A stretch of 64,000 nt of DNA, taken from the NCBI GenBank assembly GCA_023105745.1, contig JALGQZ010000008.1, forward strand, positions 24,565,866 to 24,629,865, read 5' to 3'. A model generated the notes under the pieces. It was not told the origin of the DNA. It saw only the letters and a program-made list of their open reading frames with translations, and searched no databases. Made by a program: the position numbers and the translations under genes. This DNA is from Austropuccinia psidii. Taxonomy: Eukaryota; Basidiomycota; Pucciniomycetes; Pucciniales; Sphaerophragmiaceae. Each line of letters starts with the position of its first letter. The first letter of the stretch is position 1. Shown here piece by piece: positions 1-12,400 of this stretch.

Positions 1-1
1 C

Positions 2-1504
2 CATATACTTACTGCTCTACTTGACAAAGATTGCAAAGATGCAGCATTGGCTAATTCTCTGGATGATATTTGGAAAACATCTTATGATAATGGAAGATTC
101 CATTTGTTTGATGGTATACTATATCATAGATCTAAACACACATGTGTCATGGTCCTATGTAGTAGAATGTTGATTAACACAATACTACTAGAATGCCATG
201 ATGACATTTATTCTGGACATCTGTCTGAAGACAGAACAATGGAAAGAATTAAGACATGTGCCTGGTGGCCATCTTGGAGAAAAGATGTCATTGAGTACTG
301 TCATAGTTGTGATAGATACCAGAAAGCCAATAAAGCTACTGGTAAAAGATTTGGTCTGATGATCCATATCCAAGAACCAAGTACCCCATGGGAAATGGTT
401 CACATGGATTGGGTAACTGCATTACCACCTGGAGGTGATAAGAGTTACAATGCATGTCTTGCTATTGTAGACAGATATAGCAAAACACCAATCTTTTTAC
501 CATGTCACAAAGATGACACAGCTATGGATACAGCTCTTTTAATCTGGAATAGAGTAATATCCCATACTGGTCTCTTTAAAAACATCATTAGTGACAGAGA
601 CCCAAAATTTACATCAGCCTTATGGACTAATTTACATAAGCGTTTGGGTACAAAATTATCATTCTCAACAGCATACCATCCACAAACAGATGGGTTAGCA
701 GAAAGAATGATTCAAACCCTTGAGGACATGATCAGAAGATTTTGTGCTTATGGCCTGGAGTTTAAAGATTCTGATGGCTTTACCCATGATTGGTGTACTC
801 TTATACCAGCATTGGAATTAGCCTACAAGACCTCCATCCATGCTTCAACAGGCAAGACCCCTGCAATGTTGGAAAAAGGATGGAACCCCAAACTTCCAAT
901 TGATACTTTGAAGAAAGATCTGGTTGACATTCATCCAACTGCTTCAAGCTTTAAGCTATTGCTTGATAAAGTGAGACATCATGCAAATCAAAGCATGAAT
1001 GATGCCTTTGAGTATGATAAGTAGAAATGGGATAAAAGTCATAAAACCCCAGAATTCAAAGTAGGGGACTTAATACTAGTTTCAACCTTGAACTTTAATA
1101 ATATTAAAGGCCAAAAGAAATTGAAAGATTCCTCTGCAGGACCATTTATTATTAAAGCCCTTCATGGGACAAATGCAGTACAAGTAGAACTGTCAGGAGA
1201 ACTGTAAAATAAACATCCAACATTCCCTGTCAGTCTAGTAAAGCATTACACTTCAAGTGACAAGGAATTATTTCCTTTAAGAAATGAAACACCCTTAGAA
1301 GTACCCCCACTGGACCTAAGTGAGGAGAAAAAGGTACTGAAAGTCTTGAAAGAAAGAAGACTTAGGGGAAAAAATGAAAGAGAATACTTGGTCAGGTATA
1401 AAAATCCACAACATGAAGATGAGTGGATTGTAGAAAACAAAATACCTGATTCCCAAAGGTTTCTCAGAAGATTAAGACATGGGAGAAGACCAATTGCTCA
1501 ATAA
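2..1504 (+). pseudogene. Gypsy pol fragment: integrase plus chromodomain, with two in-frame stops
   Basis: One continuous reading frame from the window edge to the TAA at 1502-1504, broken by TAG at 1022-1024 and TAA at 1205-1207. Visible parts are the HHCC zinc-binding region (CHSC near 299-312) and the integrase core with the DDE residues: Asp in HMDW (407-409), Asp in SDRDP (593-595) and Glu in LAERM (701-703). A GPY/F-like segment follows, then a chromodomain at about 1340-1460 (YLVRYKNP, DEWIVENK). The TAG replaces a CAG present in the other copy at the same place, so it is private to this copy. The TAA at 1205 is shared by both copies. The catalytic triad is intact here, unlike in the copy at 39-40 kb. 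The remainder of pol is outside the window. Confidence 0.9.
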
Positions 1505-1568
1505 AAAGTTTGAATTGTGTGCTTTACATACTTGGAAGTATAAGTAGAGAGGTTGGACAGTGGATTAT

Positions 1569-1594
1569 ACCCCCCCCAAATAACTTGGGGGTAC
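1569..1594. repeat. Short C-run/G-run hairpin near the 3' end of the Gypsy internal region
   Basis: A TACCCCC run and a TTGGGGGTA run form an inverted repeat around a few A/T bases, about 50 bp before the LTR. The polypurine tract should lie just before 1642; the sequence there is GATGGTAGGGAA. The hairpin could influence 3'-end structure; that is inference. Confidence 0.5.
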
Positions 1595-1641
1595 ACTACA
1601 AAAGAAAAATTGTGGTACAATTTTTTTTTGATGGTAGGGAA

Positions 1642-3808
1642 TGTGAGCCTGTGAGGTATGTATGACATACCCATAAGGCCACAAATGATTTTATAAACAG
1701 TTAATTTTGTCTTAAACAGACTTTTTAGTTGAATTTAAAATAAAAAATAATAAAAAATAAGTATAACTTTTTTTTGGATAAACAAAGTTATAAATATTAT
1801 GTCATTTTTGGATTCTACACCAAAAATAACCTAGGGTACACCCATAGGGTGTTATACCCAAAACCACTTATTTTTTATGTTATTAGAAGATTTAAGAATC
1901 TCACAGTACCAATGTAACTTTTTTAACATTTTTTTAAAATTGTTAAATTTAAGCTTAATTAAGCTTAAATTGAAAGTTGCATAAGGTTTATGCAAACTTA
2001 CCAAAATTTTAGTTAAAATTGAGGTGTGGTGTATATTTACTGAATTGGCTAAGGATTTGCCATACAGAATGTAAATCCTGCGTGAGCTCAATTTAAAAGG
2101 GTTTAAGGCCATAGTATGGCTTTAAATAAATAAAAGGGCAAAATCCACGCAGAAAGGTTTGACAAAGGAAAAAGACCAAATAGAGCTGGGGTACCCAACT
2201 TTTTGGATCTGCAAGGATTCAATTAAGGTTGTCCACCTGTATTGGAGGATTTTCAACCTTATTTAAACTTTAAGATTAGACTTTGATCCAACCTTAAGGT
2301 TTAAACTGGTTTTATCCCAAATTGGACAGGAATTTCAAGCTGCCAAAGGGTAAATCCCAATATGCAGGCTTGAAATCAAGGTTTTAAGAACTGTCAGAGC
2401 TTAATTAAGCTTAAAACTTTAAAGTTTCAAGCATTAAAACCTTATCAAAACTTAAGGTTTGGTGTGTTTTGCTATTTTACGTGGAAAAATAGCAATAACT
2501 TCAAAAATTCATTAAAAATCCAATTCTTAATGGATTTGCTTGAAAGTTTCACACAACTTAGAATTTAATATTATCAATATATAAATTAAATTTTAAGTAT
2601 CTTTTATAAATGAATTTCCTGGGTAATTAGCCTGGAAATTTACTCTTTTAATTAAACTCAAAGAAAGTTATGATTTCTTTAAAAATTAATTAAAAATTGA
2701 GTTTAAGAGATTTCTACTTGAAAATCTATTTTTAAGTTGTTCATGTGATGAACTTCAATATAAATAAGTTTATTTATATTAAAAACTTAAAATAATTAGT
2801 TTAAATGAGGATTAAAGTTACATGGAGTTAAGAATAACACTGGTAGCTTTAAATTGGAATTAAAAACAAGTTGCCTTAAGTTAAGAACTTTGTTTTTAAG
2901 TATGGTTTTTCAGTTTTGACCTGAGAACGCCCTCTATAATTATTATGAATCATGAGAGCTGCTCTTAAGACATAAAAAGAGTCTTTTCATCACTGTTTTT
3001 GTCCATCATCAGTATTCAATCCAATCATATTAGAAATTTAAACAGGTAAAGTTTTATTATTTATAAAATCTTATTATTAAAGTAATTCTTAAGTTATTTT
3101 ATTCTTCATTAATTGTAAATTAAAGAATTGAAGTCATAGAATTCAGATTATTGTTGTAATCATCAATAATATATTTTATATTATAAAAATTATCATCTTA
3201 AATATCTTTTAAACCCACAAATTCCTCTCAAAAACTCTTAAATCTTATATTTTATCATAAAAAGTTGTTTTATCTTTAAATTTATTGATTTTAGGCGTGT
3301 TTTTAACTTATAATTATTATTTAATATAATAACTGTTGTTGTTTGACTTGTTGTATTAAATAAATATTATAAGTAAGTTTTTCTCTAAAGTTTTATATTT
3401 TTTTTATCTAGTATTAGTTTTTTTATATAGAATTTTATTCTATAAGAATTATTTCTGCACAGTGTGTGTTATAATTCTTTTATAAATAATATTTATATTA
3501 TTTATAAAGTGGTTAATATTCATATTTCCACGTGTAATTGTCTCATTAAGAGCTTTACATTTCTTATTGTTATAACTGTCAGTGACTATAACAATAATAG
3601 AATAATTATAATTTATTATAATTTTTTTTATTATTATTATATTTTTATAATAATAATAAAAATTATTTTTTTATATATAATTATTCTTAATAATTATATT
3701 TAAATTTGTGGTTGTAATATTTTATTATATTATATTTTTCTACTGAGGACAGTCATAGTACTCTTGATATTGTTACTATTATCAAGAGTTTCATAGACAA
3801 ACCTTACA
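1642..3808 (+). repeat. 3' LTR of the left Gypsy element (LTR copy A)
   Basis: A 2,167-bp LTR that starts TGTGAGCC and ends CCTTACA, giving the TG...CA ends expected for LTRs. It matches the 5' LTR at 27735-34262 (once the nested MULE is removed), the truncated LTR at 40653-42461 and, in reverse, the solo LTR at 24540-26657. It contains a conserved hairpin with ACGTGG in the loop (near 2468-2498), a possible TATA-like word (cataaaaag near 2970) and a CACGTG site (near 3529). Short ORFs inside it, such as 3464-3703, are AT-rich chance frames. Confidence 0.93.
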
Positions 3809-3837
3809 TCTAGTGGTATACCAATATAAAACTTGTT

Positions 3838-4108
3838 AAAATTTGCATTTATCCCAAAGAATTTGTACACACTACTAAGTTGGATCAAGCCTTGAAAGAT
3901 TTTACATTATGTTTGACATATTTGCAAAAATTCAAAGATAGTAAGGCCGCCAATTAACTGCTTTGGTAAATATGAGGTGGTTGAGGGAACTGGTCATTGG
4001 TTAGATATTGCTTTTAATGGAATTGATTTAGTAAGAGAATGTCTTTATTCAGCTCTTAATAAGTATCATATTCAAATTCATAAGCATATTAGGCTGTTTG
4101 AAAATTAA
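3838..4108 (+). pseudogene. Coding-like relic of unknown gene next to the LTR
   Basis: Two consecutive stretches read like protein in different frames: 3838-3957 (containing YPKEFVHTTKLDQALKDF) and 3965-4108 (containing GHWLDIAFNGIDLVREC), each ending in TAA. The amino-acid pattern looks unlike the low-complexity translations around it, which suggests an old gene with an indel near 3960. I do not recognise the family. The left Gypsy element inserted immediately upstream. Confidence 0.35.
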
Positions 4109-6959
4109 CAAAAAGATGTTTGCATTGAGAGCTGGGGGACATGATGAAATTAGAAGAAGAAACATAATTGCATTCAAGTTATTAAAAAAATAGTATTTCA
4201 GGGGAAAATATTGAGCTTATTGAGGTGTAATATTTACAAAAAACCCAAAATTGAATGTGGTATTTGTGTTGTAAAAAATGAAGGTGCTTTGGTAATGACA
4301 TTTGTCAGCTTTTAGGGGGCTAAAAATAATAATATCAAGTTTTGTTTACTATAGTTAATTTTATGGAGCTCTAATTTGAGGAGAGTAAAAGTACCTCTAG
4401 ATAATAAGAGTATCATCAAAGGGTTCATAATAAAAACCTTACAATATACAAATTTTTTTATTGCTAAGAAATTTCAAAATTTACTTCTTAATTGTATGTT
4501 ATTGGGGATACAAATGATATTTATTTTCATAATAAATGAAATAAAATTAGTTTTATGAATTCACTCTTGATTTGATTTGATTGGGAAAATTTTGAATTAC
4601 CCAAGAAATTTGTTTTCCATTTTGATAATTAATTCTTTCACAGCTTATATTGATAAAGAAGATTTAATATATTATAAGGTGACTATTTTTATGTTTGAAT
4701 TAGTTTAGTATTCTAAAGAAAAAAACAAAATATTTTATCTATCTAAATGAAAGATATTATCAGTCTAAATGAACTCCTAATAAAATTCATATATTTAACC
4801 CAATAGGTATTCAATTAAGCCTAATTATTCATCTTAAAATTTTCCAAAAGACTAGAGATTATTAATTTGATTTTTTAAAACTCAAATTTAAGATTATATT
4901 TTCTATTTCATTCAGTGATTTATTATATAATAAATAATTTTATTCAAAATTATCTACGCAATTTTTAATTCTAGTTATTATTTTGAGATTTTCATTGTTT
5001 TTTAAAGGAAACCTTACTCGGATTCAATTTAAGCTATTAATTCAATCTGTAAATTTCTTGTTTAAAAGATATCTGTATTCTTTAGGGGATTGGTGAATTC
5101 ACATAAAAAATTATGCTTTTTTACCAAAAATACTCAGGGTTTTTGCTTTTTTCAATCATTTTTCCTTTTGAAAGTGATTGGAATGTAAAAAGCCCCATGA
5201 AAAATTTAGGATATGGATTTTTGGAGATTACTTGAGCCAAAAATTTCCAAAAGAGGAATTTCAAATAATTCAAGGGAAAAAATGAAAATTGGATAAAGCT
5301 TATAGGATTCCAAAAACCTTTTCAATGAAAGATAACTATGTGAGAATTCCAAGAAAAAAACCTTTTAGGGACACTTTCTGGTGGCTAAAATTCATTTCCA
5401 ACTCTTTCCTGTTTATTTTTGTGACCGAATAGTAGCACCAATTTGGCTATGAACATACTTATCACACGATGTCCCCAAAGATTATTTTATCTTGAATTTC
5501 CACCAAATTAATTCTAGTATTCCACAAATGGTACCCTATTTTATGCCCTTTTGCTTTAGGATTTCCAATTTGTCTAAAAGATGGCCAAATTTTTGATTTT
5601 GTGAAAAACAAAAAGTCTGAAAGCTTAATAGTGGCTTAAAAATTCCCCTCAAAGGAGAAAAATGAAAAACATAAACAAATGTTAAAATCTGGAGATTATT
5701 TTGAAGAATGTGCAAGTTCACTCATGTGAATTCAGAGATTCCTGTATTTTATCTGACTAAAATGTTACTATTTTCCAATTGTTTTAATTTTTGAATCCAA
5801 TAAATGAAAGAGATATATTATTTGATTAAATTAATTCAATCAAAATTCAACATATGAAAAATAAATTGATATTTTTTGCTACGTAATTTTCTTATTTCAA
5901 TTAGGTGCTAAGTCCGTTTATTTCGAGTATCTATTTCAATTAATTCCATCTTATCTACCCAATTTTTATCCATTTTGATTAATCTCTATCTAACCAGCTT
6001 TCAAATATTTCTATATCAATTAACTGGTTAAAATTATTTCTTAACACATCCATTGATATATAATTATACAAACTAAGATCTGACTTCTTTCCATTTTATT
6101 GAGCTATATACACATGGAAAGAAAAGAAATAAATTTATTGGAAAATATTCTGATATATTTATCCATTTCAAATTTAGGTAAAATAGTAAGTTTTGAAAGA
6201 AATTTAAAGTGATTAGTTCCTTTCAGAGAATAGATATCTTTCAGAATCATTATATAATCCATTTATGAAAATTAAAGAAAACTGATAAATAAATAATTAA
6301 GTTCCAAAAAATTCAATCCTGCTACACAAATAAGAATTTAATCTTTATTATCAAGCAAAATAAAAGATATACTTGTGAAAAATGTTCATAAATTGAAAAT
6401 TAGAAACAGAACCTTCACCCAATTTTGAAGTCATGGTGTCTTGGTTTTTTTGTGAGAATTTTCAAGAATATTGAAATATAAACCATGAACTTCTAATATT
6501 CCATAATTATTTTGTTAAAATTTCCAAAAGAAAACAGTTTCCCCGATTAATTGAACAAATATTCAAAATTATGAATAAAGAACCATATATCTAATACTAA
6601 AGTATAATCATAATTCAAAGTTCAAATAACACTTTTCTTTGTGATAAATAAGTAGTTTTAAATGATAGTCATATTCTGTATTAAATTAGTTGGCATACTA
6701 TTAATGGTGGTGAAGCTAATAAAGGAAGCTACTATTCAAAATATATGACCTCTGTGATAACTCAAGAATACGAAATAATAAGTAATGGCACCAAATTTTT
6801 TGAATATTCCAATGATAGTTTTTGAGTAATTTCATACGAAACACCAAAATTACGAATTCATATTGTGGGATACTCCTCCTGTGTGGGATAAATGAGGCAG
6901 TACCTGGAAGGGGAAATTACAAGAGAAAGTTTTGAATTGCTTTTATTCTTGTAACCCTT
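4109..6959. other. AT-rich intergenic DNA, no gene seen
   Basis: Only short chance ORFs (for example 4376-4558) and A/T tracts. From about 6850 the sequence resembles the DNA that flanks the complete Gypsy element at 42462, so an older dispersed repeat begins there. Confidence 0.6.
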
Positions 6960-8786
6960 TGTAAGGTGTGGATATGAAACTTTGATTAAAAATCAAGTAC
7001 TTTTCCTGTCCTCAAAATTTGTATAAGGTAAAATTCTGTTAAAAATAGTATGAATTATTATTTTTAAGAGAAAACACGCCAAATTTATTGTTTATAACTT
7101 TATTAGTATAAAACAATAATATTATAAAAATTTATTGTTTTACCAACAATAAAAATTTATCCAAAAAATACTCTACAAGAGATATTTTAAGGCTACAAAA
7201 GAAATTTCTTCAAGAGCAATTTCAATTGGAATTAATTGAGCAAAGAACTGCAAGCAATTAATTAAAGAACAAAGTCTTTAAAAAGAATATTAAAGAGAAA
7301 ACACGCCCAAAAGTGACCAGAGTGAATTTGGAAACAAAGTGACAAAGTTAACAGTGATGAAAGATGCTTTAATTCACTTTTGGGGTGGTTCAGGGGTAAA
7401 AATGATTATAAGAGTTACAAACAATGATTATAATGATTTTTTCACGTGGTTAAAAGGATTAAAATGATTTAAAAGTGGTGGTTGGAATCTTTGATTGATT
7501 GGTTTAACAGTGTTTAAACTAATTAATAAAAGGAAAAGATTCTAACATGAAGAGAAAAGTGGGGCAAAGAAGACATTCTTTTATAGCCATCAATTCTCTT
7601 ACTCCAAAAGTAAAATTTACTCTTGTCAGTCGTGAAAAACAGTCTGACCACAGAAAATCCAATTATGGCATCATTGAACCCTGGTTAAGACCAAAAAGGG
7701 CTGGTTTAAGCCATTTTTAGCCAATTTAGACCCTTAAATCAGCCATTACTATAGCAATACCTAGTCTAGAGCCTTCAAAACACGTCAGAATGTGTTTAAG
7801 AGACGTAGAAACCAGTTAAAACTGCTCTTACTATGATTGTTTTATCTTAAGGGTAGTTTTACCCTCTTGGCAACAGCTAAAACTACCCCAGTTGGTATCA
7901 AAACCTCATCATCAATTGAGTCCACAGACCCTGTAACTCAATTCCAGGCCAAAAGTGATGAACTTTTGCGTGAATTTTGACATCCCACGCCTGTCAGCAA
8001 GGATTTTGGGGGTCTAGCTCCCCCTTAGAGCTGGAGTTCCTTTTCCCCCCCAAATTTAATCTTTCCAATTTATTTTTCCTTTAATTCCTCATCATGTATT
8101 ATACTTATACTTTACATATGTAATTCAATTCAATTGTACAGTACAATACAATAATAATTGACACCTCATATGTAAATCAAAGTTCACTTATGTAATACAC
8201 GCGCACATTTTGACATTTCAATTGAATTCAATTGAAAATACTTCAATTCCTCATAACTTCTAAACTAAACACAACACCTCAATTTTAACACAAAAATTGA
8301 TGGTTAACACCACATGTGGTGTGAATTAAATTAAGGTTTTGAGGATTTTCAACTTTTGTATTGAAAATACTAAAAACTTAATTTAAGCTTATTTAGAGTT
8401 GAGTTACAAGAATTTCACTCAGAGGTGACCCCACCTGATTTTTTATGAGGAATCCAATGGTGAAATAAATTTTATATGTTTATTTATTGGATAAAAAGTT
8501 ATAATAAATTTTATTTAACTTTTTTCCAAATTTATTTATTTTTTCACAATTTTGTTAAAATTTCATTTTTACTTAATTTTTTCAAGTATAAATGTAATTT
8601 TATAATTTCAAAATTTGATGTAATTTTATTTTTAAATTGTAATTAATTTTTTATTTTGAATATAATTTTATATTCATATTTTGATTTTCATTTTAATAAT
8701 ATAAATAAATTTATTTTATTTATATTAATATGTTAATTTTGTATTTGTGGTCTTTTGGGTATATGAAATTACCTCTAAGGCTCACA
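6960..8786 (-). repeat. Solo LTR of a related but distinct Gypsy family
   Basis: On the plus strand it begins TGTAAGGTGTGG and ends AAGGCTCACA, the reverse complement of the TGTGAGCC...CCTTACA ends of the 2.17-kb LTR family, but the interior differs strongly and the length is 1,827 bp. A perfect 5-bp target duplication flanks it: CCCTT at 6955-6959 and at 8787-8791. No internal retrotransposon sequence is attached, so it is a solo LTR, probably left by recombination between the two LTRs of a full element. Confidence 0.85.
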
Positions 8787-9320
8787 CCCTTGCTCTGCTT
8801 GTGTGCTAGAATACTCTAGACTGCCCTTCCTAATAATGCTGAATTATCTTGACTTGAGTTCCACAATCAATTTATTTATTTGATCGTGGCTGGGTCAGAA
8901 AAGTCTATTCAACAGACTCTGATCAGACTTTGATTGATTTTAAAACAACAGTTATTTAAAGACAAATTGATAACACTGATATAATAATTTGATAAGTAAT
9001 AAGAGATATTTCTAGTTGATTTCTTTTGTAAAGGTTTTTTTATAATGATTTGGGATAACACAGATTTTAATTTTAAATAACTATGGTGAAGCTGTTGGAA
9101 AACAGGGATAAGTATTGATAGCTTGATAATAAGGATAAAGGTAACTGAATATGGTATGAGTATTTTTTATATACTGATTATAATAGTAAAACTAATAATA
9201 TTGATATTTTTTCTGAAGTTGATATTTTTTAATTTAGAAACTAATTTTGTTCACTGTTTAATAATACTTGATTATAAATTACTAAGACTGTACTAATAAT
9301 AGAAGATATATTTTTTTAAT

Positions 9321-9470
9321 GGAGGGGCATTTTCCCCAAACTAAATATGATTATGATAAAACTATTTTTTAATAATAAGAGGCCTTTTCCCCTTATTATA
9401 TATTACTATGATAAAAGATATTCTTTTTTTTTCTTAATAAAGGGGCCTTTTCCCCAATATTAAATATAAT
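9321..9470. repeat. Three-unit imperfect tandem repeat with GGGG...CCCC hairpin cores
   Basis: Three units, 55 to 63 bp apart, each carry a core such as GGGGCATTTTCCCC or GGGGCCTTTTCCCC followed by an AT-rich tail with TAAATAT/ATTA and TATGATAAAA-like words. Each core is a small self-complementary hairpin. They lie within the older dispersed repeat. Confidence 0.6.
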
Positions 9471-9499
9471 TATTTTCTAGATTAACCTACTAGTGAGGG

Positions 9500-12400
9500 A
9501 TGAACTCTGGAAAAAATAAATTCAAATTACATTTCCAGAAGAAGCATGAGGTTTGGAAAATGAAAATTTGAAGTATTTCTACTCTCCAGGGTTAGGGTTG
9601 GTGAGAAAAGAGTCCATCCTGAATTAAGGCTAACTTGTGGTTTCATATTGATTAAATCTTCTAGAATGTTCCTGGGTAATAATTTTTTTTTTTATATTAA
9701 TCCAAACTGACAAAGTGGTATGGAATACCACAATATGGGATTCCTTGGATTAAAAATATTTTCTTTTCTTATACTGTAATTTAGAGCTCTTTTTTAAAAA
9801 TACTAAATATTCATTCAATAATATTTTCAATTTCACTTAATGTGGTAATAACTATTTATACTTGAATTTCTATTCCTATTTTATAAGATATTTGGATATC
9901 TCTCTTTCGCGTTTAGCTTTTTTTTCTGTTTTTAAAGATATATGATTGAAAAAGTAACTCGCTTAGATAGCATATAGAAGACTTCTGATAGTATTTAATG
10001 AATATATCTTTTTTATTTGACTCTATGTTAAAATGGGATTGCCAGAATTAAGCTTTCCGAAATTTCAATGTTGACAGTTCTGATTAAGATAGAAAATGAC
10101 CAATTTTTTGTTGAGAACTTTGAAAAATGAAGAGAATGAATTCTATGTAGTCATTATAATAATAAATATTTAGGTAAAGCTCTTTTATTTTATAAAGTAT
10201 TTTTTTCTCAAAAGAGAATTTATGTCTTCATCAGATATACAACATTCTTACTTGAATATCAAAGAATAATAAAATTTAATTCAAAAACTATAGCTAAAAA
10301 TAGTAACAAACACTTCCTGTCTATTCTAAAAAGGAAATAATAATTCATTTCATTTTATTACAAGTTTTTCTAAAGTAGCACAAAGATTTATTCCATATTT
10401 TCCAAAGTATACAGTCAAATATGCCTCTATATTCTCAAAATGAACGTCATGTTTTCTTCTTTACCCACAGATCTCAACATAATTTATAAATATGAAATCT
10501 GAAATGATTAAGTGATAAAATAAATTCATAAATCAATTCATTACTATCTGTGATTGAGCTTCCATACAAATATCTTCTGAGATTTCTATTCTAAATTTTT
10601 GGTTTATATCAAGATTTTCTCTTCTAAAACCTCAATTAATTTTCCTCTTTCTAGAACCAAATTGAGCTCTCATGTATTAAATGATTGTATTTCATTCTCT
10701 TTTAACTGGTGAGGAATATCTCCGAATTTCATTTACTCCTCTCCCATTCCAATTTATAATTATTATTGAGCCCATGAGTCGTCAATTATGAATTAAGTCG
10801 CATAGATATTAATTCATTAATTTTATTCCATTAATGGCTATTTTGGTAATAATGTATATAATGAAGGCTCATTTTAGCCCCCTTCTCATTTCAAATAAAG
10901 GAATTGGATACCCCTTGCATCTTGCTCAATTAATTACTCAATTATTTATAAAATATATGAATAATGTGGGGTAATGTCATATTTGTGGTGAATCAGTTTT
11001 CCAATAAGAGCAAATTTATTATAAGTATTAGAGCTAAAATACAAAGCTGATTATCATGTTCTGAAAAATAAAATTATCTCAGGTATCATAGATGAAGTTT
11101 TGAATTCTACTGTTTCAAGAGAAGAAAATTCTTTTTATTTGAGAATATGAGTATTTTGTTGTAATAATAAAGGATCTTTTACTTCAACATAAATCCTTCA
11201 GCCATTGCCAATAGAATTTTTATATACTTACTATATTTGGAAGATGAAGAAATGAACTACTTGTTTTATATAAAAGCTCACATATTCTTTATTTTACTGC
11301 CAACTGTCCTTAATACCTTTGTTAACTCATGATTATTATGGATTGTTTAGGATGGATTTTGAATTTATTTTGAAATTGAATATGTTTTTCTACTTTTCTC
11401 ATTGACTTCTAAATTTAGTGAAAATAAATATTAATCTTCAAAATAAATTCCTTCTGGAACAATCAAACTCTTACCAAAATCCCTTGTTTTTTATTGATGT
11501 CAGCAAAATGAAAACTACCAGGAAATTCTGATACAGAATTAAAGTCTTGACCCTCTTATGATTAAATAAATACCTTACTGGTAATGAGAGCTTTAAAGAT
11601 TATGAAAGATATCACATATTTTTTTCATATAAATTAAATTCAATTTGGAATCTGTTTTTCAGGAATAATCAAGTTCTTTAGATAATAAAAATTGAAAAAT
11701 TAATTATTGAAGGATATGAGAGCTGATAGGAGTTATGATTGACTTTGTAATTCTGAAATTTGGCTCTTATAATATTGGTGGGTACAATTAAAGATACTAC
11801 CAAAAAAAGTGGATATTTTGATGAAAAAGTATTCTTGATTGAATATTGGCCAAACAATATATAAGCATTTTATTGAAAAAATTCTTGAGTTTGACTCTTC
11901 AATAATGAAAAGATGTATTCTTTATCTAGATTTAAGTATATAGTTACGCTTTATAACTATTAATATGTGTAATGATATTCTTTTTGATTCACTTTTAAAA
12001 ATTCTCCTTCAATATTCTTAGTAAAAAGGAAATATATATATTCAGCTCCACTAAAAAAAAAACTATAATCTTCAAATGAAAAGATGAAACTGAAAGATAC
12101 CAAAATACAGAATAAGATTTGATATTTGAAATAGCAAAATTTAACCAGTAGTAAAAAATAATATTAAATTAAAATATTTCTCAAAAAAAATAAATAAAAC
12201 AGTAATATTCATCGCAATTTGAAACTTTCCAGAAAAAAAACAAATTAATAAATGAAAAAGGAAACTTATAGAATTAAGTAAAAATTAATGACTGATATAA
12301 AAAGGAAAAAAATTTGAACACAAAAAAATGAAAAGAAAATTAGATAAAAGATGTTAACAATAAAATAATTGGTAATAATGATAGGTACAACAAATATATT

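Larger units (their letters stand above)
1..3808 (+). mobile_element. Ty3/Gypsy (chromovirus-type) element, 3' part only
   Basis: The window opens inside the pol gene of an LTR retrotransposon. It contains the end of integrase, a chromodomain, a short 3' untranslated stretch and a full 3' LTR (1642-3808). The first ~1.43 kb aligns without gaps to the complete element at 39228-40649; I count about two dozen base differences by hand (roughly 1.7 percent). The 5' part lies left of the window, so its target-site duplication cannot be checked. Gene order with a C-terminal chromodomain is typical of Ty3/Gypsy chromoviruses. Confidence 0.93.
6850..9500. repeat. Older dispersed repeat that received a solo LTR
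   Basis: The DNA just left of the LTR (6870-6959) resembles 42468-42550: both have a GTGTGG-GGATAA-type word, then GGGGAAAT, then a TTTTG.ATT stretch and CTGTAAC-like words. Further right, the phrase TTAACCTACTAGTGAGGGAT near 9482 recurs almost unchanged near 43313. These are therefore two copies of one older repeat, each later hit by a Gypsy-type element. Confidence 0.5.

Noticed and set aside
188..403. 71-codon minus-strand ORF opposite integrase (identical one at 39415-39630)
   Set aside because: Mirror frame of a real coding sequence; its repetition only reflects the two pol copies.
3464..3703. 79-codon ORF inside LTR A
   Set aside because: Ile/Tyr/Asn-rich product of AT-rich LTR sequence; not preserved in the other LTR copies.
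9716..9733. Recurring GTGGTATTCC/GGAATACCAC words (also near 44304, 48139, 61960, 63119)
   Set aside because: Probably fragments of an old repeat, but flanks do not align well enough by eye to define an element.
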